From Gemmatimonadaceae bacterium (GTDB lineage Bacteria; Gemmatimonadota; Gemmatimonadetes; Gemmatimonadales; Gemmatimonadaceae), in NCBI GenBank assembly GCA_017881545.1, contig JADGQU010000002.1:1-40562 (forward strand): a DNA stretch of 40,562 nt, given 5' to 3'. The notes beneath the pieces were generated by a model. That model was not told where the DNA came from and searched no databases. It was given only the letters and a program-made list of their open reading frames with translations. Position 1 is the stretch's first letter. The number at the start of each line of letters is the position of its first letter. Both the position numbers and the translations under genes were made by a program. Below, piece after piece: positions 31,431 through 38,929 of this stretch.

Positions 31431-31711
31431 CAGTGGCTTATCGTGCCTTTCTTGCTGGTGTCGATGTCGGCAGTGACGCCGGTCTTGAAGAAGAACGCCG
31501 TCATGTTCTTGGTGAGGAACGCGCGTGCCTGTGGATCCATCACGTTGAGCCCATAGTGATTGATCAGCATCGTCTGCTGCTTGAGCCAGTCGGCCCAGCA
31601 CTGCGTGCAGATTTCCTCTACGACGCGAGCCCCGATGGGGCCGGGAAAGGGAGGCTTTACGAATCCTGCGCGCGTCTGTCCGCAACGCGCGCAGGTTACC
31701 GTCTCAGGCAC
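31430..31711 (-). CDS. YggX-type Fe(2+)-trafficking protein with zinc-ribbon N-terminus
   Basis: The product is 93 residues. The core matches YggX/oxidative damage protection proteins: PGPIGARVVEEICTQCWADWLKQQTMLINHYGLNVMDPQARAFL. YggX helps protect iron-sulfur proteins from oxidation in enterobacteria. Unlike E. coli YggX it carries CARCG at residues 7-11 and a second pair CTQC at about 35-38, giving a possible four-cysteine metal site. It lies eight bases after the desaturase gene and its stop overlaps the NagZ-like start. The role in iron handling is by homology only. Confidence 0.8.
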   Translation of the reverse strand: MPETVTCARCGQTRAGFVKPPFPGPIGARVVEEICTQCWADWLKQQTMLINHYGLNVMDPQARAFLTKNMTAFFFKTGVTADIDTSKKGTISH

Positions 31712-31719
31712 GCTCGAAG

Positions 31720-32469
31720 CTACCTGCGTGAGTACGAGATTTCAGCCAGGCCGAAAATCGAGAGAAGCCGGAGATAGACCCAGCCGATGTCGAGCTCGTA
31801 CCATTTCGCCTTGAACTTGGGCGAGTGGGGATCGGCGTGATGATTGTTGTGCAGCTCCTCGCCGCCGAGCCAGATCGCAATGGGTGAGATGTTCCGGCTC
31901 TCGTCCTTGACGTTGAAATTCCGATAGCCCACCGCGTGGCCGACGCCGTTGATGATTCCGGCAGCCCAGAAGGGGATCCAGATCATCTGCACGCCCCAGA
32001 CGAGTGGTCCGACGAAGAAGCCAAACAGATAGACGTCAACCGCAAGCATGACGAGAATTCCAACCCAGTTCAGCGGCGACAAGAGATGGCGCTCGAGCCA
32101 GTCGTTCGGCGTCCCTTTTCCGTATTTGTCCAGCACGCCTGGCTGGCGAACAGCCTTTCTATAGTAGAAGGCACCCTTCAGAACGATGTTCCGAAGTCCT
32201 TCCATCAGCGGGCTATGCGGATCACCCTCGCGATCGGCAAACGCGTGATGCTTGCGATGACAAGCAACCCATTCCTTGGTGACGATTGCGGTCGAAAGCC
32301 ACAGCCAGATTCTCATCGGCAGCTCGGCGAGATAGTGCAGCTTCACGCCGCGGTGGGTCTGGGCGCGGTGCAGGAACAGGGTGACGGACACATTGGTGAG
32401 ATGTCCCGCAACGATCACGAACAGAATCGGCTTCCACCACGCCGTCGCCCAGCTTCCAAAATCCGGCAT
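31720..32469 (-). CDS. acyl-CoA/acyl-lipid fatty acid desaturase
   Basis: The product is a 249-residue membrane di-iron desaturase of the stearoyl-CoA desaturase type, introducing a double bond into fatty acyl chains. All three histidine boxes are present: HRAQTHR (34-40), HRKHH (71-75) and HNNHH (207-211). Hydrophobic segments lie at about 13-33, 52-66 and 135-175. An upstream promoter and a ribosome binding site (GGAG, six to seven bases before the ATG) fix the start. It heads an operon with the YggX-like and NagZ-like genes. Redox partners are not in the window. Confidence 0.92.
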   Translation of the reverse strand: MPDFGSWATAWWKPILFVIVAGHLTNVSVTLFLHRAQTHRGVKLHYLAELPMRIWLWLSTAIVTKEWVACHRKHHAFADREGDPHSPLMEGLRNIVLKGAFYYRKAVRQPGVLDKYGKGTPNDWLERHLLSPLNWVGILVMLAVDVYLFGFFVGPLVWGVQMIWIPFWAAGIINGVGHAVGYRNFNVKDESRNISPIAIWLGGEELHNNHHADPHSPKFKAKWYELDIGWVYLRLLSIFGLAEISYSRR

Positions 32470-32502
32470 TACTTACTCCGTTTATCTAAGGCTTACACAT
32501 GC

Positions 32503-32531
32503 AATCTACCCGGACAGCTACCACAATCCAA
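32503..32531 (-). promoter_or_regulatory. promoter of the desaturase operon
   Basis: On the minus strand, TTGGAT (32531-32526), a 17-bp spacer and TAGATT (32508-32503) give a start about 27 bases before the ATG. In contrast to the leaderless promoters, this transcript has a leader with a GGAG ribosome binding site. Confidence 0.45.
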
Positions 32532-32543
32532 ACGACCACGGGA

Positions 32544-34547
32544 CTATCTCGTAACGGGGCCGGGCGGGTTCGCGTTAGGTGGTCTGCCCCACGTATCGTT
32601 TGACGGATTCCAGTCGGGAACAGACGGGTCGGGCCACAGTCGCACGCCAACGACACTGCCATGCACGAGTAGCACGGCGTCGAAGCGATTGCTTCGCGCC
32701 CAGATGTTCACGGGCAGCGAGAAGTCCTGAGTAGTTCCGTCGGCGTACGCGACTCGCAGCCGGACCGGAAATGGAATCGATGTGAAACGGTGAAGCGATA
32801 TCGTCGCAAACGTCTGCCCTTCAACTGTCCTTGTCGACACGCTGTCGATTCCAATGTCGAGGACGTCTGTCGTATAGAAGAAGCCGCGCCAGAACCAGGA
32901 GAGATCCTCGCCGGTTGAATTCTCGATGCTGCGGAAGAAATCTCCAGGTGTGGGATGTTTGAACGCCCAGCTCCGGATGTATTCCCGGAACGCGGTATCG
33001 AACATTTCGGAGCCTATGACGTGATTGCGGAGGGTCAACATGACCGCGGCCGGTTTGCGATATCCGATCGCTCCGAGTGCCGAAGGGTCGATGTTGTCCG
33101 GCGCAGTCATCAGCGGGGATTGGGTTCGCTGCGTCACTGCGTCGCTCCAGTTTTTCAGATAACCGGGATAGGCATTCTGCCCTGGATAGCGCGCTTCATT
33201 GGCGAATGCATTGAGATAGGTATTGAATCCTTCGTCCATCCAGGCGTAACGCCGTTCGTTGGACCCGACGATCATCGGAAACCATTCGTGCCCGTGCTCG
33301 TGATTGATGGTCCCGAAGATCGAGGCCGGATCATCATTGCCGTAGTGCACCATCACAAACATCGGGTATTCCATCCCGCCGACCGGACCGGCGACGCTCG
33401 TCGCCTGCGGATAGGGGAAGGGGAAAAAGAGCTGCGAGTACTGCCTGATCGTCCACTGAGTCTGCTCGGCTCCATGCTCCCACGCCTTTCCGGCTTTCGG
33501 GAATTGGTAGTAGGCCTGGGTCAGAGTCCCGTTCCAGCTGGTTGCATCCCATCTGAAGTCCGGAGCTCCGGCCCACGCGACGTCGTGGACGTTCCGCGCG
33601 CGGAATCGCCACGTCCGCGTGCCCGCCTTTGGCTGACCCTTCGCGGCAGCCGCCTCGGCTTGGGTAATGATCTGGACTACCTCGCTGCTGCGCGCGGCCG
33701 CTGCTAACCTCTGTCGCTGTTCAGAGGTCAGAACGTCTTCGGGATTCTGAAGCACTCCGCTGGCGGCGACCACATATCCGGCCGGCACCGTGACGGAGTA
33801 GTCGTAGTCGCCGTATTCGAGATAGAACTCACCCTGCCCCAGATACGGATCTGTGTTCCAGCCGCGGACGTCGTCGTAGACGGCCATGCGCGGATACCAC
33901 TGTGCCATCTCGTAAAGCGTGCTGTCGCGGCCCATGCGATCCGATCCGTGCTCGGGAACCCGGAACGAGAAGCGGATTGCGATCGTCGCCTTGCCACCGT
34001 GCGGCAGCAGTGGGGAGGCAAGATCGAGACGCATCATGGTGTCGTTGATCCTGGGCCGGACGGCGGTACCGGTCACGCGCACGTCGCTCAAGTTGTATCC
34101 GCCCTCGAAGCCTCTCACTCCCCACCGTGAATCGGCCGGGAAAAGAGCGGAGCCTTTACTGCCTGTGCGATAAAGATTCTGGTCCACCTGCACCCAGACG
34201 TAGCGGAGCGTGTCGGGAGAGTTGTTCGTGTACCGTATCTCGACCGACCCGGTTAGTTCGGTGGTGCCTGTGTCGAGAGTCGCCGCGATCGTATAGTCTG
34301 CGCGCTGCTGCCAGTAGTCAGGGCCCGGAGTGCCGTTCGCGGAGCGGTACCCGTTTGGACCGGGCCAGTCGATCCTGTTTGTCGTCGCGAACGGATCGTC
34401 GCGCTGCGTCTCGAATACCCGGCGGGGGCGCATTGCCGTCGCCGTAGTGTCGCCACCCGGAGTTTCCATTCGCACCGGGGGGAGCATCACTGGACGCTGC
34501 TGCGCACACGCAGTCAGTGCTATGAACAGCAAAGCGTATGATTTCAC
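32544..34547 (-). CDS. M1 family metallopeptidase, lipoprotein
   Basis: The product is 667 residues. A short lipoprotein signal ends at Cys14 (ALTAC). An N-terminal beta domain (about 75-265) precedes the gluzincin domain, with VGGMEYPMFV (389-398, the variant of the GAMEN substrate loop), the zinc motif HEHGH (416-420) and the third ligand Glu439 in DEGFNTYLN. A C-terminal domain ends in a Pro-rich tail. It should be an extracytoplasmic aminopeptidase; the GMEY loop shows it belongs to the branch with variant N-terminus recognition. The start is a GTG at 34547 without a strong ribosome binding site. It is divergent from the aldo/keto reductase gene. Confidence 0.9.
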   Translation of the reverse strand: MKSYALLFIALTACAQQRPVMLPPVRMETPGGDTTATAMRPRRVFETQRDDPFATTNRIDWPGPNGYRSANGTPGPDYWQQRADYTIAATLDTGTTELTGSVEIRYTNNSPDTLRYVWVQVDQNLYRTGSKGSALFPADSRWGVRGFEGGYNLSDVRVTGTAVRPRINDTMMRLDLASPLLPHGGKATIAIRFSFRVPEHGSDRMGRDSTLYEMAQWYPRMAVYDDVRGWNTDPYLGQGEFYLEYGDYDYSVTVPAGYVVAASGVLQNPEDVLTSEQRQRLAAAARSSEVVQIITQAEAAAAKGQPKAGTRTWRFRARNVHDVAWAGAPDFRWDATSWNGTLTQAYYQFPKAGKAWEHGAEQTQWTIRQYSQLFFPFPYPQATSVAGPVGGMEYPMFVMVHYGNDDPASIFGTINHEHGHEWFPMIVGSNERRYAWMDEGFNTYLNAFANEARYPGQNAYPGYLKNWSDAVTQRTQSPLMTAPDNIDPSALGAIGYRKPAAVMLTLRNHVIGSEMFDTAFREYIRSWAFKHPTPGDFFRSIENSTGEDLSWFWRGFFYTTDVLDIGIDSVSTRTVEGQTFATISLHRFTSIPFPVRLRVAYADGTTQDFSLPVNIWARSNRFDAVLLVHGSVVGVRLWPDPSVPDWNPSNDTWGRPPNANPPGPVTR

Positions 34548-34634
34548 TTTTCGAGCGCCGTTGTTGGAGAAAGCATGGTAAGCTGCACCACCGAGTTAGA
34601 GCAACGTAGGGGCCAATACGCCATACGCGGCACC

Positions 34635-34670
34635 TTGCAATACTCCGGTGCTGCCGATAGCCTCTCCGCA
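34635..34670 (+). promoter_or_regulatory. promoter of the aldo/keto reductase gene, predicted leaderless
   Basis: TTGCAA (34635-34640), a 17-bp spacer and TAGCCT (34658-34663) are followed by seven bases and then the ATG at 34671. No ribosome binding site is visible. The -35 hexamer, spacer and discriminator length equal those of glnA. Confidence 0.55.
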
Positions 34671-35774
34671 ATGGCTCGACCGAAAGTCTTGGAATCGCTC
34701 CTTCAGGGGCACGCGACACCTGAGGGCACGCAGCGCTTTCAAAAGCGATTCGTCAGGACCCAGCCGGATCATTTCTACCGGCCAATCGCTGGAGGCACCC
34801 TCGTATCGGCGCTCGGATTGGGTACCTACCTCGGCGACTGCGACGACTCCGAAGACGCTCGGTATACATCAACGACCAGGGCCGCACTGGAGAGGGGCGT
34901 GAACCTGCTCGACACCGCGATCAATTACAGGTGCCAGCGCTCCGAGCGCGCGATTGGGCAAGCTGTCCGCACGAGTGTCGCAACCGGCGTCGTCAACCGG
35001 GAAGAGGTCGTCGTCTGCACCAAAGGCGGATACATCCCGCTCGACCGGATTCCGCCCGCCACGAAGGAAGGGTATCGGGGATTTCTCGACAGCGAATACT
35101 ACGGACCGGGTGTGATGCGACCCGCTGACGTCGTCTCCAGCGGCCACTGCCTCGCGCCAGGGTATCTGGAAGATCAGATCGAGCGCAGCAGAAAGAACCT
35201 CGGGCTCGACGTCATTGACATCTACTATCTCCATAATCCCGAGCAGCAGCTGGATGTGCTGTCGCGTCCAGATTTCCTGACTGTTATGCGCAATGCGTTT
35301 TCGACCCTGGAGGAACACGTCAGCCGAGGAGTGATCGGTTGCTACGGGTGCGCGACCTGGAATGGACTCAGGGTCCCACCTGAGTCGCGGAATCATTTGA
35401 GTCTCGAAGGGCTCGTTGCGATAGCCCATGAGATCGCGGGTGAGGATCATCACTTCAGAGTCGTCCAGCTTCCGATCAACCTGGCGATGACGGAGGCGGT
35501 GCGGCTTCCCACCCAGTGCGTGCGAGACGACCGCGTTCCGCTGCTCGAGGCGGCCAGCCGGCTCGGCATCTCGGTGGTGGCGAGCGCGACGCTGATGCAA
35601 TCCCAGCTGGCGCGGGCGCTCCCGGAACAAGTGCGCTCCGCCTTTCCCGGATTCGAGACCGACGCGAGGCGTGCAATAGCTTTTTCGCAGTCACTTCCCG
35701 TCGCAGCGGCGCTGGTCGGTATGAAATCGCTCTCGCATCTTGAGGAAAACCTCGCGCCGCCCACTGTCGGTTAG
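34671..35774 (+). CDS. aldo/keto reductase family protein
   Basis: The product is 367 residues with the NADPH-dependent aldo/keto reductase barrel. Segments include GLGTYLGDCDD, GVNLLDTAINYRCQRSE (catalytic Asp and Tyr), VVVCTKGGY (catalytic Lys), DIYYLHNPEQQ (His) and the later VVASATLMQSQL and ALVGMKSLSHLEEN. Insertions around residues 125-150 make it longer than the ~320 usual for the family, and the substrate is unknown. Start: the ATG at 34671 fits the predicted promoter; an upstream in-frame ATG at 34575 would read through the promoter. The MBL-fold gene begins 18 bases after its stop, so the two are probably cotranscribed. Confidence 0.87.
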   Translation: MARPKVLESLLQGHATPEGTQRFQKRFVRTQPDHFYRPIAGGTLVSALGLGTYLGDCDDSEDARYTSTTRAALERGVNLLDTAINYRCQRSERAIGQAVRTSVATGVVNREEVVVCTKGGYIPLDRIPPATKEGYRGFLDSEYYGPGVMRPADVVSSGHCLAPGYLEDQIERSRKNLGLDVIDIYYLHNPEQQLDVLSRPDFLTVMRNAFSTLEEHVSRGVIGCYGCATWNGLRVPPESRNHLSLEGLVAIAHEIAGEDHHFRVVQLPINLAMTEAVRLPTQCVRDDRVPLLEAASRLGISVVASATLMQSQLARALPEQVRSAFPGFETDARRAIAFSQSLPVAAALVGMKSLSHLEENLAPPTVG

Positions 35775-35792
35775 CGATCGCGACGCATTGAC

Positions 35793-36803
35793 ATGACTCA
35801 ACCGGACACTGGGACCCCTGTCCATCATCGGCCGGAAGGTGGCTTCAGGAATCCTTGGCCGTCCTCTCAAATGCATGGGTTCCTGGATTTCCTGAAATGG
35901 TCGCTTGGGGAACGACGGCGAGGTGCGGATCGCCCTGACCCTGATCCGGCGACGTTTGTGCGGGTCGCTCCCGAGTTTGTGGTGCCGCGGACGAGCCCGG
36001 ACCAGTTGACCATAACGTGGGTCGGACACACGAGCTTTCTGATCCAGATCGCCGGTCTTAATGTTCTTATCGATCCGATCTGGAGCGACCGCGCGTCGCC
36101 AGTCCAGTTCGCTGGCCCCCGGCGCTGGGTCCCAGCCGCGGTCGAGTTCGACCGTCTGCCTCCCATCGATGTCGTCGTGCTCTCCCACGACCACTACGAT
36201 CACCTCGATGCAGGCACCGTCTCGCGCATCGCCAGGCGTTATCCCGCAGCCGGATGGTACGCGCCGCTCGGCGTGGGAACGTTTCTGCGGCAACGCGGAG
36301 CACGCGAGGTGGTAGAACGGGATTGGTGGCAGGAGAGCGCCATCGGATCGCTGCGGCTGACATGTGTTCCCGCCCAGCACTTTTCAGGCAGAACTCTTGG
36401 CAAGCGCAACAAGACTCTATGGTGTGGATGGACACTTCGGTCCGTTCATCAGTCGCTGTTTTTTGCCGGTGACACCGCCTTGCATCCCGAGTTTGGAGCG
36501 ATCACCGAGCGCTGTGGCCCGTTCGACATGGCGATCCTGCCGATCGGAGCATACGACCCCCGATGGTTCATGGGCTCCGTTCATATGGATCCTGACGACT
36601 GTATGAAGGCATTTACGCAGATTTCGGCGGCGCAGGACGGAAGACGTTTGGTTATGACCGCCGCGCACTGGGGAACTTTCAAGCTCACTGACGAGCCGAT
36701 GGACGAGCCGCCGGAGAAGATGCGCGAGCGCTGGCGCGCATCGGGCCGGGACAGTAACGACCTCTGGATACTGCGTCACGGTGAGACGCGCGTGTTCGGC
36801 TAG
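35793..36803 (+). CDS. MBL-fold metallo-hydrolase, NAPE-PLD/RomA-like
   Basis: The product is a 336-residue metallo-beta-lactamase fold with two metal-binding motifs. LSHDHYDHLD gives His132, His134, Asp136 and His137. FAGDTALHPEFGAI carries the bridging Asp, and AAHWGTF supplies a late His. IPIGAYDPRWFM and TWVGHTSFLIQIAGLNVLIDPIW match the N-acylphosphatidylethanolamine phospholipase D-like branch, so a phospholipid or other phosphodiester substrate is plausible. It follows the aldo/keto reductase gene by 18 bases with no obvious ribosome binding site, which suggests coupling. No signal peptide. Confidence 0.87.
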   Translation: MTQPDTGTPVHHRPEGGFRNPWPSSQMHGFLDFLKWSLGERRRGADRPDPDPATFVRVAPEFVVPRTSPDQLTITWVGHTSFLIQIAGLNVLIDPIWSDRASPVQFAGPRRWVPAAVEFDRLPPIDVVVLSHDHYDHLDAGTVSRIARRYPAAGWYAPLGVGTFLRQRGAREVVERDWWQESAIGSLRLTCVPAQHFSGRTLGKRNKTLWCGWTLRSVHQSLFFAGDTALHPEFGAITERCGPFDMAILPIGAYDPRWFMGSVHMDPDDCMKAFTQISAAQDGRRLVMTAAHWGTFKLTDEPMDEPPEKMRERWRASGRDSNDLWILRHGETRVFG

Positions 36804-36917
36804 TTGGCTGCGTCGCGGTTGGGATTCACGCTTGCACGTGAAGGGGAATGTGGCAGCTTTGTTGTGCGCGAATCTTGCTAAATCGGTTTGACGAACCCTC
36901 CTACGCGGAGCATTCCC

Positions 36918-37274
36918 ATGGCTGCAGCCAAGAAGTCCAGTCGTTCAAAGAGTGGTAGAAAGAAGTCGCGGTCCGGTTCCTCCGGACGCAAGCGTGCGGG
37001 TGCAAGAAAGCGCGCCACCAAACGGAGCTCCACTAGCGCGCGGAAGTCGCCGCGCCGCGCCGCCCGGAAGGCCTCGGCCAAGCGGAAGAGTAGCCGACGC
37101 AAATCCTCCGGACGAAAGAGCGGAGCCCGCAAGAGCAGCAGCCGCTCCCGTCGTCGATCGCAATCTCCCGTAGCTCGCGTGAAGCGCGTTGCCAGCGGCG
37201 TCGTTCACCAGGCTGCAGACTTGGGCGAACGCGCGGTCGACACTGTTACCGAGTTCGTGCAGGACCGCTTTTAG
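36918..37274 (+). CDS. histone H1-like basic protein
   Basis: The product is 118 residues. The first ~85 are almost only Lys, Arg, Ser, Ala and Gly in H1/AlgP-like repeats (KKSSRSKSGRKKSRSG, ARKSPRRAARKASAKRK). The last ~35 form an amphipathic helix-like segment (RVKRVASGVVHQAADLGERAVD, then TVTEFVQDRF). Nonspecific DNA or RNA binding and nucleoid compaction are likely from composition. The ATG at 36918 has a CGGAG ribosome binding site seven bases upstream; an in-frame upstream reading from 36888 lacks one. It converges on the hydrolase gene at 37302. Confidence 0.8.
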   Translation: MAAAKKSSRSKSGRKKSRSGSSGRKRAGARKRATKRSSTSARKSPRRAARKASAKRKSSRRKSSGRKSGARKSSSRSRRRSQSPVARVKRVASGVVHQAADLGERAVDTVTEFVQDRF

Positions 37275-37287
37275 CTCCAGAGGCCGT

Positions 37288-37321
37288 CGACAGCCGCTCT
37301 CCTATTCGGTGGCGGCTGTCG
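37288..37321. terminator. hairpin between convergent genes
   Basis: CGACAGCCGC (37288-37297) and GCGGCTGTCG (37312-37321) pair perfectly over 10 bp with a 14-base loop, located at the convergent ends of the H1-like and hydrolase genes and overlapping the stop of the latter. There is no T tract. A further CGGCTGTCG follows nearby and could pair as an alternative. Confidence 0.45.
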
Positions 37322-38066
37322 AGCCACGGCTGTCGTGTGCCCGCAGCCATTTCTCGACCTCGCCGAACACGCGCTCCCGGCCGTAGTCGACCGTTATGAT
37401 GTGCCCCGCGCCTTCGGTCCAGATGAGTCTTTTTTCCTTTGCCCCTAGTTCCTCGAGGGCGAATTCCGCGATGTCGGGAGAGATGCGCGGGTCTTCCCGC
37501 GACTGCATTATAAGAGTCGGAGCGGTCACTGCGCGAAGCGCCTTCCTCGCGCGAATCATCACCTTCGACAGCTCGAACAGCATGCGCCCGGTTACCGCGC
37601 CGTAAGCGAGATTTTTTTCGCGCTCGATTGGATCACGAATCGAACGCGGATTCCTTCCATTCAGTTCTCCGGCGAATCTGCCCCAGACCCAGTGGGTCGC
37701 CGCCGCAAGGCGGAGCACCCGCGGCATGCCAAGATAGGGCGCGATCAGAACCAGAGCTGAAATATCCCGGACCTCCGCGGCCAGCAGGACAGCGAGCGCT
37801 CCGCCCATCGAGAGTCCCACAACGCTGACCGTAGTGCTCCGGGAGCGCATCTCGAGCAGAGACCTTCTTGCCGCGTCGATCCATTCGTCGGCGCGCGATC
37901 GGGTGAAGGCGTCCATCGTGCGTCCGTGCCCCGGCAGAAGCGGGACGAGTACACTGTACCCGGCCTTGTGCAACCTCCGGGCAAGCAGGGAGAGCGTCTG
38001 CGGCGTATCTCCAAAACCGTGCAGGAGGAGAACTCCGTGTGAGCCCTCCTCCTGCAGGTCTATCAT
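37302..38066 (-). CDS. alpha/beta hydrolase, carboxylesterase/monoacylglycerol-lipase-like
   Basis: The product is 254 residues. It has LLLHGFGDTPQTLSLLARRL (13-32), the oxyanion region, PLLPGHGRTMD (42-52), the nucleophile elbow VVGLSMGGALA with Ser86, the acid-containing segment MQSREDPRIS and the catalytic His in GAGHIITVD. This pattern matches bacterial carboxylesterase Est30 and monoacylglycerol lipases, so short or medium acyl esters are likely substrates; the protein is cytoplasmic. ATG 38066 is chosen because AAAGGGG lies six bases upstream; the earlier ATG at 38117 lacks such a site. It follows the Crp/Fnr regulator gene by 59 bases on the same strand, probably in one operon. Confidence 0.85.
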   Translation of the reverse strand: MIDLQEEGSHGVLLLHGFGDTPQTLSLLARRLHKAGYSVLVPLLPGHGRTMDAFTRSRADEWIDAARRSLLEMRSRSTTVSVVGLSMGGALAVLLAAEVRDISALVLIAPYLGMPRVLRLAAATHWVWGRFAGELNGRNPRSIRDPIEREKNLAYGAVTGRMLFELSKVMIRARKALRAVTAPTLIMQSREDPRISPDIAEFALEELGAKEKRLIWTEGAGHIITVDYGRERVFGEVEKWLRAHDSRGSTAATE

Positions 38067-38125
38067 TTCAGCCCCTTTCCGTACTCCGGGTGCGTCAGCG
38101 TCTCGCCGATCGGCCATTCATCCCA

Positions 38126-38860
38126 TCACCGGAACAGCTCTCTGGAAATGGGAGGCGCCGAATCCCCGTTACCGTTGTCGCCCAATGTGGACGAAAGTGA
38201 ACCGGGTTCGATCAGAAAGGTCATCCCCTTTCTCTCCGCGATTCCAGCCGCCACCAGGCGGCTCAGCGCCAGCGCGATCGATTCTCTCGTGGCACCGACC
38301 ATCTCGCAAAGCAATCGATGATGAGTGTTCTCGAGCTTGAGACGGCCATCGGATGTCGTGAAGCTGCGGTCGGTGCTGAGATGAGTCAGCGTCGACATCA
38401 AACGCTGATCGACGTTCAACGCCGCCAGCTCATGAAGCTTCTCGAGAAGATACGCGCGCTCCGACATGATCTGCGACAACAGGGGAATCGTCTGCGCCGG
38501 ACGCTCCCTCACGAAGGCGCGGAACTGCGATCCACTCAGGAACATGGTCTTCGTTTCTTCCGACGCGCTCGCGTCCGTGACGTAGTTGCTATTGGGAGAC
38601 AATCCTTCGCTTCCAAATGTCTGTCCCGACGTGGCGATGACAGGAACGAATCCACGACCGACCTTTATCTTGTTGCGCAGGACGACGTGCCCGTCGAGAA
38701 CGATGAAGACTCCGTCTGCCGGAGCGCCACGCTGATAGAGTTGAAATCCTGGAGGCCAGCTTGCCTTCGCGCCGTACGCACTGATGGGCGCTATTTCCTC
38801 CGAAGTGAGACGCAAGCGTCGAGCTATGGCTTGCCCGTTTCTCATCTGGCTGTCTTTCAT
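38126..38860 (-). CDS. Crp/Fnr family transcriptional regulator
   Basis: The product is 244 residues. A cyclic-nucleotide-binding-type beta barrel (about 30-130, with LYQRGAPADGVFIVLDGHVVL and GQTFGSEGL) is followed by the dimer helix (ERAYLLEKLHELAAL) and a Crp-type helix-turn-helix (LLCEMVGATRESIALALSRLVAAGI). The phosphate-binding Arg of cAMP receptors is not evident (NSNYVTDAS instead) and the FNR iron-sulfur cysteines are absent, so the effector is unknown. A perfect 16-bp palindrome lies 33 bases before the start. It probably controls its own transcript, including the hydrolase gene. Confidence 0.87.
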   Translation of the reverse strand: MKDSQMRNGQAIARRLRLTSEEIAPISAYGAKASWPPGFQLYQRGAPADGVFIVLDGHVVLRNKIKVGRGFVPVIATSGQTFGSEGLSPNSNYVTDASASEETKTMFLSGSQFRAFVRERPAQTIPLLSQIMSERAYLLEKLHELAALNVDQRLMSTLTHLSTDRSFTTSDGRLKLENTHHRLLCEMVGATRESIALALSRLVAAGIAERKGMTFLIEPGSLSSTLGDNGNGDSAPPISRELFR

Positions 38861-38892
38861 TTCATATCTCGTCGAGCGGTCATCGGACGCAA

Positions 38893-38908
38893 TGTCCGGG
38901 CCCGGACA
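38893..38908. promoter_or_regulatory. perfect 16-bp palindrome upstream of the Crp/Fnr gene
   Basis: TGTCCGGGCCCGGACA is perfectly symmetric. It sits between the stop of the M28 peptidase gene and the start of the Crp/Fnr gene, both on the minus strand. It could be an operator or, as a hairpin, part of a weak terminator; no T tract follows. Confidence 0.45.
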
Positions 38909-38929
38909 AAGCGAGGGATAACTTCGCGT

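Noticed and set aside
36831..36848. Small hairpin TTCACG...CGTGAA after the MBL-fold gene
   Set aside because: Only 6 bp with no T tract; too weak to call a terminator.
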